Assembly (NCBI RefSeq): GCF_000956465.1
Contig: NZ_JYJA01000040.1
Location: 273,773-337,772 of the forward strand
DNA: 64,000 bases
Origin: Microbacterium trichothecenolyticum
GTDB taxonomy: Bacteria > Actinomycetota > Actinomycetes > Actinomycetales > Microbacteriaceae
Direction of reading: 5' to 3'
The notes beneath the pieces were generated by a model, which saw nothing but the letters and a program-made list of their open reading frames with translations, made no database searches and was not told where the DNA came from. Each line of letters opens with the position of its first letter. The first letter of the stretch is position 1. Positions 24,512-32,757 of the stretch are shown piece by piece. A program made the translations under genes and the position numbers.

Positions 24512-25711
24512 ATGAAGTTCTGGCTGGGCGGGTACACCGCCGACATGGGGGGCGACGCGTCCGGATTCGGGATGCTGCTCGCCGGCGCCGCCGACGACGG
24601 CTCCGCGGGCGGCGCTCTGGCGTTCGCCGGCGAGGTCGCGACGACCGACTCGCCGTCGTGGCTGGCGCCGCACCCCGGCTCGTCGACGGTGGCGCCGGGG
24701 GACGTCGTGTACGCGGCGCTCGAGGCGCGGCAGCAGGTGCAGGCGTTCCGCCGGACCGGGGAGGCGACGTTCACGCCGCTCGGCGCCCCGGTGGCTGCCG
24801 GCGAGGCGGTGTGCCACGTGGCGGTGTCGCCCGACGGTCGCTTCCTCATCGCGAGCTGCTGGGGCGACGGACGCGTCGTCCGCATGAGCCTGGATGCCGC
24901 GGGCCGTCCTTCGTCGCCGGTCATCGCTCCGGCGGCGACCGACCCGTACGGACCCGACGGCGCGGCGGAGCGGGCCGGCGACATCGACCTCGCCGCGGCG
25001 GCCCGCGCGCTGCGCCAGGCGGCCGGCGAGGAGTACGCGCACCTCGTCCCCGACCACGACCGCGAAGAGCCCGCTGCGACCGACCTCGGAGAGGACGCCG
25101 CGGGGACCGTCTCCCGCCCCTCACGTGCGCACGAAGCAGCGTTCCTGCCGGGCGGGCTCATCGCGACGACCGATCTCGGCTACGACGTCGTGCGGTTCTG
25201 GCGTGACGGCGCGAGCGGGCTGCGTCAGGTGCAGCAGGTCGCGCTTGCGCAGGGCAGCGGGCCGCGGCATATGGTGTGGCACCCGAGCGGGCATCTCTAC
25301 GTCGTGACCGAGTACTCGTGCGAGCTGTTCGTGCTCGCGCCGGCGGCCGACGGCACGTGGATCCTCGTGGGCGGCACGCCGCTGGGCGTCGGCACGCTCC
25401 CGGGCGACAGTGCCGCCGAGCTCGCCGCGTCGCGCGACGGCGAGTTCCTCTACGCCGGCGTGCGCGGCAGCAACACCGTCGCGACGCTCCGCGTGCGGGG
25501 CGCCGGCGAGTACGTCGAGCCGGTCGCCCTCGTCGACGCCGGCGTCGACTGGCCACGGCACCACGCGGTGGTGCGCGACATCCTGCTGGTCGCCGGGCAG
25601 CTGTCGAACGAGGTCGCGTCGCTCACGCTCGACCTGCGCACGGGCGTTCCGGGACGCGTGCGGCACCGCACGGACGCGCCGTCGCCGACCTGCCTGCTCC
25701 CCGTGCGCTGA
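24512..25711 (+). CDS. Lactonase family beta-propeller protein (6-phosphogluconolactonase-like)
   Basis: A 399-residue protein resembling the seven-bladed propeller lactonases (YbhE/Pgl type). Repeating blade motifs are visible: CHVAVSPDGRFLIASCWGDGRV, GPRHMVWHPSGHLYVVTEYSCELFVL, AAELAASRDGEFLYAGVRGSNTVATLRV. A low-complexity Ala/Asp/Glu-rich stretch (about residues 145-210) interrupts the blades and is unusual for the family. No signal peptide is seen. It may hydrolyse 6-phosphogluconolactone or a related lactone; several family members have no proven activity. It follows purA by 44 bp that hold a dispersed repeat. Confidence 0.8.
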   Translation: MKFWLGGYTADMGGDASGFGMLLAGAADDGSAGGALAFAGEVATTDSPSWLAPHPGSSTVAPGDVVYAALEARQQVQAFRRTGEATFTPLGAPVAAGEAVCHVAVSPDGRFLIASCWGDGRVVRMSLDAAGRPSSPVIAPAATDPYGPDGAAERAGDIDLAAAARALRQAAGEEYAHLVPDHDREEPAATDLGEDAAGTVSRPSRAHEAAFLPGGLIATTDLGYDVVRFWRDGASGLRQVQQVALAQGSGPRHMVWHPSGHLYVVTEYSCELFVLAPAADGTWILVGGTPLGVGTLPGDSAAELAASRDGEFLYAGVRGSNTVATLRVRGAGEYVEPVALVDAGVDWPRHHAVVRDILLVAGQLSNEVASLTLDLRTGVPGRVRHRTDAPSPTCLLPVR

Positions 25712-25725
25712 CCGAGGTCCCGCGG

Positions 25726-26820
25726 TCAGGCCGCCTGCGGCACTGCCGCCGGGGCGAGCAGGTGCTCGACCACGTACTCGGCGTCGGGTCGGATGCCGAC
25801 GAGAGTGGGCGACATCACCGAGTACTGGAACGGCAGCCCGACGAACGCGAGGCCGGGCACGGCGTCGACCATCCCGCGCCGGTGCGCGACCGATCCGTCC
25901 TCCGACAGCACGCCGGGCACGTCGATCCAGCCGAAGTCCGGCAGCGAGCCGGTGCACCACACGACGTTCGCGACGTCGACCGTCTCGCCCGACTCGAGCT
26001 GCGGCATCCCGTCGCGCACCCCGGCCACGCGGGCGACCTGCGCGATCCCCGCCTTCGCGAGATCGCGGGTCTTGTTGCGCACGAGGTTCACGCCGTGTCC
26101 GCGGTTGGCCTCAAGGAAGGCCCGCCCACGCTCGGTGTCGATCGTCGTCGCCCGCAGCCGCCGCAGGAACAGCCCGGCGATCAGGTTGCCGATCGGGGTG
26201 TCGATGTCGGGCGGGATCTGCCCGGGGTGCCGCCCCGAGATCGTGGTCTCATGACCGGATGCTGCCGCCTCCAGCGCGATGTCGGTGCCCGAGTTCGCAG
26301 CGCCGACGACGAGCACCGATCCCGGCTCGAGGTCTTCGGGGCCTCGATAGCCGAGCGAGTGCAGCTGATGGATCGAGGGGTCGAGCTCTCCGGCGAACGG
26401 CGGGACGATCGGCCGGTGATGCGCCCCGGTGGCCACGACGACGTGCGTCGCGACGACCTCGTCGCCCGTCGACAGCGCGAGCCGGAACCTTCCGTCGGGC
26501 TCGAGCGAGAGCCGCTCCACCCGGGTCGAGAGCCGCACGCGGGCACCCATCGCGGCGGCGCAGCGCTCGAGGTAGTCGCCGAAGCCGGTCCCCGTCGGAT
26601 ACTCGAAGAACCCGATGTCGAGGCGCATGCCGGGCAGCTCCGCCCAGCGCCGGGGCGTGAACAGCCGCAGCGAGCGGTAGCGTTCGCGCCACGTGTCGCC
26701 CACGCGGACGCCGGCTTCGATGACCTCGAAGTCCACCCCGCGGGCGGCGAGCAGACGTGCGGTGTGAAGACCGGCGACGCCCGCGCCGATGACAACGGTG
26801 TCGAGTGCTGTGGTGTCCAT
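25726..26820 (-). CDS. Flavin-containing monooxygenase-like NAD(P)/FAD oxidoreductase
   Basis: A 364-residue two-dinucleotide-binding oxidoreductase. The FAD loop is VVIGAGVAGLHTARLL near residue 9, and the NADP loop is VLVVGAANSGTDIALEAA near residue 170, where the usual GxGxxG is AANSG as in several YUC/CzcO-like members. A C-terminal WCTG (NVVWCTGSLPDFGWI) matches the ATG/CTG motif of the family. AGGAGG lies five bases before the ATG at 26820. It is followed on the same strand by a LuxR-type regulator gene upstream of it (26939-28546), which may control it. Confidence 0.85.
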   Translation of the reverse strand: MDTTALDTVVIGAGVAGLHTARLLAARGVDFEVIEAGVRVGDTWRERYRSLRLFTPRRWAELPGMRLDIGFFEYPTGTGFGDYLERCAAAMGARVRLSTRVERLSLEPDGRFRLALSTGDEVVATHVVVATGAHHRPIVPPFAGELDPSIHQLHSLGYRGPEDLEPGSVLVVGAANSGTDIALEAAASGHETTISGRHPGQIPPDIDTPIGNLIAGLFLRRLRATTIDTERGRAFLEANRGHGVNLVRNKTRDLAKAGIAQVARVAGVRDGMPQLESGETVDVANVVWCTGSLPDFGWIDVPGVLSEDGSVAHRRGMVDAVPGLAFVGLPFQYSVMSPTLVGIRPDAEYVVEHLLAPAAVPQAA

Positions 26821-26938
26821 GATGACCTCCTGACCCTCACGGTAGGAGTGGAGTCGCCGGCCCGGCATCGGCAGAAATGACCAATCTCGCGGGTCGCAGC
26901 ATCCGTCCTCGGCTCAGCCCGAGCCGACCACGAGGGTG

Positions 26939-28546
26939 TCAGGGGGCAACGGCGAGGCCGTGCTCGAACGCATACGCCGTCGCCGCCGAGCGGCTCGGCA
27001 CGCCGAGCTTCGCGAGGATGCTGCCGACGTGACGCGCGACCGTGCGCTCGCTGAGGAACAGGTGCTCGGCGATGCGCCGATTCGACCAGCCTCGTGCCAC
27101 GAGTGCGAGCACCTCTCGCTCGCGCCGGCTGAGTCCGGGATCGGATGCTGCCCCCCGCGCCGCGGCGACTCGCTCGAGCCGTGCGAGGTCGGGGATCGCA
27201 CCGAGGCCTTCGAGCACCCCGCGCGCGGCGTCGAACTCGAGTTCGGCCCCCTCGGTATCACCGATCTCGCGGATCGCGGCGCCGATCGAGATGCGCGTGA
27301 GCGCAGCGTCGTAGGGTGCGTCCAGCCGTCGCCACGCCCCCCACGACGACCGCAGGAGCGCCAGCGCCTCGGCGGCACGGCCCTCCGACAGCGCGACCTC
27401 GCCGTCGGCTCGCGACGACAGGGCTCTCAGATAGCGGGTGTCGAAGGCCGCCGCGCATGCCCGCAGCTCGTCTGCGGCGGCCGCCGCATCCGCCACGCGT
27501 CCACGGTCGAGCGCCACACGCACGGCCGCTGCCAGCAGCTCCGCGCGGACCGCCGGTTCGTGCGGCGCCGTGCGCGCCGCCTCGAGCCCCGCCCATGCTC
27601 CACCGAGGTCTCCGGTGTCACGGTGCAGCAGGGCCAGCCCGGGCTGCACCTCGCGGCCGAGGGAGGCGGCACGGCGCAGCGCGTCGCGGGCGGGTGCGGA
27701 TCGGCCGGCGACCCGGTGCAGGTCGGCGGCGCGGTACCACGCGTTCGCGAGCGTCTCGCTGCGTTTCTCGGTGGCGCACACCTCGTCGGCGGCGCTCGCC
27801 GCGGCCTGCCACTCGCCGCCCAGCTGGAGCACGCCCGCGCGATGCAGGGTGCACTCGCCGCGGAACGGCTCGAGCCCGCGCTGCGCATCGCACCAGTCGC
27901 CGAGTTCGCGCGTCCACACACGGGCGCGCTCGATGTCGCCGCGGCCGAGCAGGCTCGCGATCGCCGCGCAGTATGCGGGACCCGCAGCCCGGTCGCTCAC
28001 CCGGCCATCGGCGATGAGCAGCATCACCCGATCGATCTCGGCGAACGCCTCCGCCATCCTTCCCGTCGCAAGGAGCGCGCGGCCGAGGCCCATCGTCCCC
28101 AGGGTCACGCCGTCGGCGTCGGCCGCAGCATCCGCTTTCTCGATCGCCGTGTGGAAGAGCGGGACGGATGCTGCCGCCTCGCCCCGCGCGAACACCCCGA
28201 CGGCGACGCACAGCGCGCGGGCCGCGTCGGTCGCGGGCGTGGCGTCGGCACGCCCGCACAGCTCCATGAGCCGGGCCATCCACGCCCCGGCGCGCACCTC
28301 GTCGCCGTGCTCGCTCAGCGTGAAGCCGAGCCAGAACACGCACCGCACCGCCGCAGCGAGATCGCCGTCGTCGAGGTAGCGCAGGTGCGCCCGCTCCCAC
28401 GCCCGCACCGACACGTCGTCACGTCCGACGAACCAGGCCGCCTGCCCGAGTTCGTCCAGCTCATCGCCGGCCAGCGCGGTCTCGCGTGCGGTGAGCTCGT
28501 CGAACCGGCCCGTCCAGTCCACGACGCCGGCCTCCCGGATCGCCAT
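26939..28546 (-). CDS. LuxR-type transcriptional regulator with a large TPR-like sensor region
   Basis: A 535-residue protein. A C-terminal LuxR helix-turn-helix spans about residues 470-520 (LSRREREVLALVARG, then SNRRIAEHLFLSERTVARHV). The remaining 460 residues are Ala-rich helices with TPR-like periodicity and no Walker A motif, so it is not a full STAND/LAL ATPase. TPR-LuxR proteins respond to a bound ligand or partner. A -10 box CATACT lies six bases before the ATG at 28546, suggesting a leaderless transcript. It probably regulates the oxidoreductase gene 118 bp downstream, or itself. Confidence 0.85.
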   Translation of the reverse strand: MAIREAGVVDWTGRFDELTARETALAGDELDELGQAAWFVGRDDVSVRAWERAHLRYLDDGDLAAAVRCVFWLGFTLSEHGDEVRAGAWMARLMELCGRADATPATDAARALCVAVGVFARGEAAASVPLFHTAIEKADAAADADGVTLGTMGLGRALLATGRMAEAFAEIDRVMLLIADGRVSDRAAGPAYCAAIASLLGRGDIERARVWTRELGDWCDAQRGLEPFRGECTLHRAGVLQLGGEWQAAASAADEVCATEKRSETLANAWYRAADLHRVAGRSAPARDALRRAASLGREVQPGLALLHRDTGDLGGAWAGLEAARTAPHEPAVRAELLAAAVRVALDRGRVADAAAAADELRACAAAFDTRYLRALSSRADGEVALSEGRAAEALALLRSSWGAWRRLDAPYDAALTRISIGAAIREIGDTEGAELEFDAARGVLEGLGAIPDLARLERVAAARGAASDPGLSRREREVLALVARGWSNRRIAEHLFLSERTVARHVGSILAKLGVPSRSAATAYAFEHGLAVAP

Positions 28547-28552
28547 GCGCAC

Positions 28553-28558
28553 AGTATG
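28553..28558 (-). promoter_or_regulatory. -10 box CATACT, leaderless promoter of the LuxR-type gene
   Basis: On the minus strand CATACT is followed by six bases and then the ATG at 28546. Confidence 0.45.
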
Positions 28559-28699
28559 GGCGCAGCCGCAGGTGGCCGACAAGCCCTCCGCCCCGCGCCG
28601 AGCCCGCAATCGCGACGGGCCCGCACGACGGCACGGACGCTCGCCGGGCCCGTGCGGTTGCGCGCGGGTCTCGTGCGGCGCAGACGCCTGCGGAAAGAC

Positions 28700-29917
28700 T
28701 CAGATCTTGGCGTCCTGCTTGGGGATGAAGACCTGCTTGATGATGAGGAGGATCGACGCCGTCACCGGGATCGCCACCAGAGCGCCGAGGAGCCCGAGCA
28801 GCGTGCCGCCGACCATCGCGCCGATCACGACCAGGGCGCCCGGCACGGAGATCGCCTTGTTCATCACCTTCGGGGTCAGGACGTACGCCTCGAGCTGCAT
28901 GTAGATCAGGTAGATCACCGCGAAGATCAGCGCCGGCACCCAGCCGGTGAAGAGGGCGAGCGTCGTCGCCGTGATCCAGTAGAGCACCGAGCCGATGAGC
29001 GGGATCAGGGTGATGAGGAACGCGAGCACGCCCATCAGCGCCGGGAACGGCAGCCCCAGGAACAGGTGCAGCAGGAAGGCGACCACAGAGTTGCAGAACG
29101 CCAGCACCACCATGCCCATCAGATAGGCGCCGATCGAGTCGGTGATCTGGTCGGTCATCGCCGCGGCCTTCTTGCGGTTGCGGGCGGCGACGAAGCGGTT
29201 GAAGGCGACCTTCATGTTGGGAAGGCCCGCGAGGAAGTACAGGCTCAGCACCAGCACGATGATGAGGCCGGAGATGGTCGTTCCGACGCTCACGGCGAAG
29301 TTCACGACGCCGCCGCCGATCGCGGCGATGTTCGCGGGGTTGGTGAGGAACTTCTCGACCTGATCGGTGATCTGGCCCACCTGCGAGCCGAACGTGTCGC
29401 TGAGCCACCCGTAGAAGTCGGACTTCTGGAAGTTCGCAATGGTCGTCGGCAGGTCGGTGAAGAACGCGCCGATCTGCTTGATCAGCGTCGGCATCACGAG
29501 GAGCAGGATGCCGGCGAGCACGAGTGCGAACGCGGTGTACACGATGACGATCGCCCACGGGCGTGAGACGTTGTGCCGCCCGAACCACCGGACGACGGGA
29601 TCGAGGCCGAGCGCGGCGAACAGGGCGAAGACGACGTAGATGATGATCGTCGAGAGGTTCCAGAACGCCAGACCCAGCGCGATCGCCGCCAATGCGCCGA
29701 GCGTCAGCACCAGACCCAATCGGAACGGGCTGTTGAGGTTCGCCCAGAAGGTCTTGCCCGCCGGCGCCTCACCCGTGAAGACCGGGGCGGCGTCGGGGTC
29801 GTCGTCCACCGAGGCGGGCACGGTGGTCTGACTGTCCGTGCCCGCCGCAGCGTCGACGGACAGCGGTTCGGCAGCCTCGGCGGCAGTGGCGCCGAGGGTG
29901 GGCGAGGCATCGGTCAT
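28700..29917 (-). CDS. AI-2E family transporter (PerM/TqsA-type membrane protein)
   Basis: A 405-residue protein. A 60-residue acidic N-terminus is followed by about eight membrane segments; the family core is visible in LVLSLYFLAGLPNMKVAF, FLLHLFLGLPFPALMGVLAFLITLIPLIGSVLYWI, and VLTPKVMNKAISVPGALVVIGAMVGGTLLG. Despite the family name few members export autoinducer-2; others act as sodium/proton antiporters or are uncharacterised. A -10 box TAGAGT lies seven bases before the ATG. The neighbouring chorismate mutase gene diverges from it. Confidence 0.9.
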   Translation of the reverse strand: MTDASPTLGATAAEAAEPLSVDAAAGTDSQTTVPASVDDDPDAAPVFTGEAPAGKTFWANLNSPFRLGLVLTLGALAAIALGLAFWNLSTIIIYVVFALFAALGLDPVVRWFGRHNVSRPWAIVIVYTAFALVLAGILLLVMPTLIKQIGAFFTDLPTTIANFQKSDFYGWLSDTFGSQVGQITDQVEKFLTNPANIAAIGGGVVNFAVSVGTTISGLIIVLVLSLYFLAGLPNMKVAFNRFVAARNRKKAAAMTDQITDSIGAYLMGMVVLAFCNSVVAFLLHLFLGLPFPALMGVLAFLITLIPLIGSVLYWITATTLALFTGWVPALIFAVIYLIYMQLEAYVLTPKVMNKAISVPGALVVIGAMVGGTLLGLLGALVAIPVTASILLIIKQVFIPKQDAKI

Positions 29918-29924
29918 GGGACAC

Positions 29925-29930
29925 ACTCTA
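29925..29930 (-). promoter_or_regulatory. -10 box TAGAGT, leaderless promoter of the AI-2E-type gene
   Basis: On the minus strand TAGAGT is followed by seven bases and then the ATG at 29917. Confidence 0.5.
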
Positions 29931-30052
29931 GGACTGGGGAGTGCGCGCGAGGAGGTACGCGCGGCAAACTTCACGCGGATCGCGTGACCCCGCGTCATCC
30001 CGGAGGAGGCGCCCCCGCCCTCGGGTATCGTCGAGGGGCGAGAAGGAGCGCC

Positions 30053-30346
30053 ATGACCGAAGACCCCACGACGACGCTGGCCCGGCTGCGCAGCAGCATC
30101 GACAACATCGACGCGGCCCTGGTGTATCTGCTCGCCGAGCGCTTCAAGGCGACCAAGCAGGTCGGCCATCTGAAGGCCGAGCACGGCATGCCCGCCTCCG
30201 ACCCGGCCCGCGAGGAGCAGCAGACCGCGCGCCTGCGCAGCCTCGCCGAACAGGCCGATCTCGACCCGGCCTTCGCCGAGAAGTGGTTCAACTTCGTGGT
30301 CGCCGAGGTCATCCGCCACCACACCGAGGCGGCCGACTCCCGCTGA
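30053..30346 (+). CDS. Chorismate mutase, AroQ type II
   Basis: A 97-residue all-helical enzyme that rearranges chorismate to prephenate for Phe/Tyr synthesis. The AroQ pattern is intact: LRSSIDNIDAALVYLLAERFKATKQVGHLKA, with the catalytic Arg and Lys positions, then R-EEQQTARL and FVVAEVIRHH. AAGGAG at 30043-30048 precedes the ATG, and a -10-like TATCGT is at 30026-30031. There is no signal peptide, so it is not the secreted periplasmic type. No aromatic pathway genes are adjacent. Confidence 0.92.
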   Translation: MTEDPTTTLARLRSSIDNIDAALVYLLAERFKATKQVGHLKAEHGMPASDPAREEQQTARLRSLAEQADLDPAFAEKWFNFVVAEVIRHHTEAADSR

Positions 30347-30408
30347 CGTCCCGCTTCACGTGCAGCATCCGTTCCGACCCGCAGGCTCGCTCGACGAGCG
30401 GGCGGGGA

Positions 30409-31104
30409 TCAGGGGACCGTGCGCCGGAGCGTGAGGTAGGAGATCCCGCCCAGCACGAGCGTCAGGAGGAGTCCCCATGCGGCGAGGCCGACGGCGCCCA
30501 GTCCGACCAGCGACGACACGACCTCGCCCCATGCCTCGAAGCGGGTGATCGCCCAGATCGCAACGAGCAGCAGTACGCCTACGCCGACCCAGATGAGCGT
30601 GAGCACGAGCGCCCCCGAGCGCTTGTAGACGGTGGCGGACCAGAACCCGAGCATGAAGATGAGCATCGCCATCACGAAGTAGAAGAAGGCAGCGCCGAGC
30701 GCGCCGTCCTCGACGACCCAGTCCAGGGCGAAGAAGTACCCGTTGATGCCCCAGCCGTTCGTCGCCTCCTCGATCAGCCCGCCGACGGCGAAGACCACCG
30801 CCAGCAGTGCCGCGCACATCGCCGCGGCGAGCATCGTGCCGAAGAAGAACTCCCTGCGGGTGACGCTCATCGCCTGCGAGAACGGGAAGGTCAGCGTGAG
30901 CGACGAGATCCCCACGAACATCAGCACCCACAGCGGCGCCTGCGAGCCGCCGCCGTAGAACGGGCCGGTCAGGCCCGACGAGTTCAGGATCGCGTAGATC
31001 GCGATCGATATCGCGAACGAGGAGCCGAGCACGATCAGCGGCACCCAGACGAACGTCTGCTTGTTGATCAGCTGCATGCGCACGACGTTGACGGTGCGGT
31101 TCAT
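30409..31104 (-). CDS. ABC transporter permease-like membrane protein of the GntR operon
   Basis: A 231-residue integral membrane protein with about six hydrophobic segments and no obvious coupling motif, as usual for ABC-2-like permeases encoded in YtrA-type operons. Recognisable segments include VVRMQLINKQTFVWVPLIVLG at the N-terminus and SLTLTFPFSQAMSVTRREFFFGT. Its ATG overlaps the stop of the ATPase gene (ATGA). The regulator-ATPase-permease order suggests a cell-envelope stress or drug export system; the substrate is unknown. Confidence 0.8.
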   Translation of the reverse strand: MNRTVNVVRMQLINKQTFVWVPLIVLGSSFAISIAIYAILNSSGLTGPFYGGGSQAPLWVLMFVGISSLTLTFPFSQAMSVTRREFFFGTMLAAAMCAALLAVVFAVGGLIEEATNGWGINGYFFALDWVVEDGALGAAFFYFVMAMLIFMLGFWSATVYKRSGALVLTLIWVGVGVLLLVAIWAITRFEAWGEVVSSLVGLGAVGLAAWGLLLTLVLGGISYLTLRRTVP

Positions 31105-32015
31105 CGCAGCGCTCCTTCCTCGGATGCCGCGGACTCGGCCGCGTTCTGGGTGGTGCGCACGATCAGCTGCTGCAGCGAGACCGGCGCGACGTCGAGGCCG
31201 GCGGCCGCGAGCCGCTCTCGGTCGGCGAGCGACAGGGCGCCGAGGACGGTGACGGATGCCACGTTCCCCAGGCTCTCGCGGTGGATCACCTGTCGGCCGG
31301 TGACGAATGCGTCGACGGCGCTCGCGTCGCCCACGATGTTCGCGGCGCGGTCGCGCACGGCGTCCGTCGCCTCGTCCATCACGATGCGTCCGTGATCGAT
31401 GACGAGCACGCGCTCGATGAGGTTCGACACCTCGTCGATGAGGTGGCTCGAGAGGATCACCGTGCGCGGGTGCTCGGTGTAGTCCTCGAGCAGCCGGTCG
31501 TAGAAGATCTGTCGCGCGACGGCGTCGAGGCCGAGGTACGGCTCGTCGAAGAACGTGATCTCGGCGCGCGAGGCAATGCCGATGATGACGCCGACCGCCG
31601 ACAGCTGCCCGCGCGACATCTTCTTGATGCGCGTCTTCTGGGGCAGCTGGAAGTCGTTTATGAGCTGCGCGGCGAGCTCGTCGTCCCAGTTGGGGAAGAA
31701 GAGCTTCGCGGCGCCGAACGCGTGCTTCGGCAGCGCGTCGTCGGGATACTTCTGGCTCTCGCGCACGAAGCACATGCGCGAGAGCACCTTGGCGTTCTCG
31801 TACGGGTGCATGCCGAACACCCGGACATCGCCCGAGGTCGCGAAGTTCTGCGCCGTGAGGATCGACATGACCGTCGTCTTGCCGGCGCCGTTGCGGCCGA
31901 GCAGGCCGTAGATGGTGTCCTTCTCGATGGTGAAGCTCACGTCGTCCACCGCGACGACGTCGCGGTAGCGTTTGGTGAGATTCTTCACCTCGATGACGTG
32001 GTTCCCGGTCGTCAT
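31101..32015 (-). CDS. ABC transporter ATP-binding protein (YtrB-like)
   Basis: A 304-residue ATPase. Walker A is GRNGAGKTT near residue 41, Walker B ITFFDEPYLGLD and the switch His lies in VILSSHLIDEV. The signature motif is degenerate, MSRGQLSAV instead of LSGGQ, seen also in other YtrB/antibiotic-type ATPases. The C-terminal 80 residues are an added domain. It is coupled on both sides: its ATG overlaps the GntR stop and its stop overlaps the permease ATG. Confidence 0.9.
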   Translation of the reverse strand: MTTGNHVIEVKNLTKRYRDVVAVDDVSFTIEKDTIYGLLGRNGAGKTTVMSILTAQNFATSGDVRVFGMHPYENAKVLSRMCFVRESQKYPDDALPKHAFGAAKLFFPNWDDELAAQLINDFQLPQKTRIKKMSRGQLSAVGVIIGIASRAEITFFDEPYLGLDAVARQIFYDRLLEDYTEHPRTVILSSHLIDEVSNLIERVLVIDHGRIVMDEATDAVRDRAANIVGDASAVDAFVTGRQVIHRESLGNVASVTVLGALSLADRERLAAAGLDVAPVSLQQLIVRTTQNAAESAASEEGALR

Positions 32016-32404
32016 CGTGCGTTCCCTTCCGTGGTGGTCGCGGCCTGCGCTCCGGCGCGGTCGCGGATGAGCAGTTCCAGATCATCGGGCCCGAGCCCGA
32101 GCTTGCGGGCCTCGGCGAGCAGCGGCTCGACGAAGCGGTCGGCGAATGCTGTGCGGCGTTCGTTCATGAGGAGTTCGCGCGCACCCGGTGCCACGAACAT
32201 GCCGATGCCGCGCCGCTTGTACAGCACGCCTTTGTCGGTCAGCATCGCGACTCCCTTCGCGGCGGTGGCGGGGTTGATCCGGTAGAAGGCGGCGAGCTCG
32301 TTCGTCGACGGCGCCTGCGCCTCTTCGGCGAGGCTCCCGTCGATGATGGAGTCCTCCACGCTCTCGGCGATCTGGAGGAACAGCGCCCGGCCTTCTTCGA
32401 TCAC
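32012..32404 (-). CDS. GntR family regulator, YtrA subfamily
   Basis: A 130-residue regulator of the short YtrA class: an N-terminal winged helix (LFLQIAESVEDSIIDGSL, PSTNELAAFYRINPATAAKGVAML) and a two-helix tail, without the large ligand domain of other GntR proteins. The start is GTG at 32404, five bases after GGAG. A palindrome GTTACTT-GACT-AAGTAAC lies 23 bases upstream and is the likely autoregulatory operator. It heads a three-gene operon with the ABC pair, and YtrA regulators typically repress such operons until envelope stress. Confidence 0.9.
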   Translation of the reverse strand: MIEEGRALFLQIAESVEDSIIDGSLAEEAQAPSTNELAAFYRINPATAAKGVAMLTDKGVLYKRRGIGMFVAPGARELLMNERRTAFADRFVEPLLAEARKLGLGPDDLELLIRDRAGAQAATTTEGNAR

Positions 32405-32426
32405 ATCAACTCCGCTTGGTCGGTTA

Positions 32427-32444
32427 GTTACTTGACTAAGTAAC
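32427..32444. promoter_or_regulatory. Putative operator of the GntR-ABC operon
   Basis: A perfect 7-bp inverted repeat (GTTACTT-GACT-AAGTAAC), unusually AT-rich for this genome, immediately upstream of the gntR-like start. Its position and symmetry fit a dimeric GntR binding site. Confidence 0.65.
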
Positions 32445-32757
32445 CATGGAAGCCGGGACGGCGTCAAGCCCCGCCCGCCGACGGCCCCGGGTGCCGCCCG
32501 CCGTGCTATCACGCGTGCGCGAGGTACCGAAACGGCCGATCGGTGTCGAATTTGCAAGCCCACGCGGCCCATGAAACGGTGGTTGAGGCTCTCCACGGGC
32601 CCCTCCCGACCAGTCCGCGGTCTCCGGTGACGCCCGAGCGTCAGACCGGCGAGCGTATGGTCGGCGGCCGCGGCGCGGATCCGACATCCGCTGCAGGAAC
32701 GGCCGCCACCCGGGCGCGACCGATGCAGCTCCTGCACCGGAGCTGCCGAGGTGCACA
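32445..32757. other. Gene-free stretch upstream of proV with a small hairpin
   Basis: About 310 bp between the divergent GntR operon and proV. I see no coding signature on either strand. A hairpin GCAGCTCC-TGCACC-GGAGCTGC (32725-32746) ends just before the proV ribosome site GAGG (32748-32751), where it could affect translation. The promoter of proV should lie here, but I cannot identify a clear -35/-10 pair. Confidence 0.5.
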
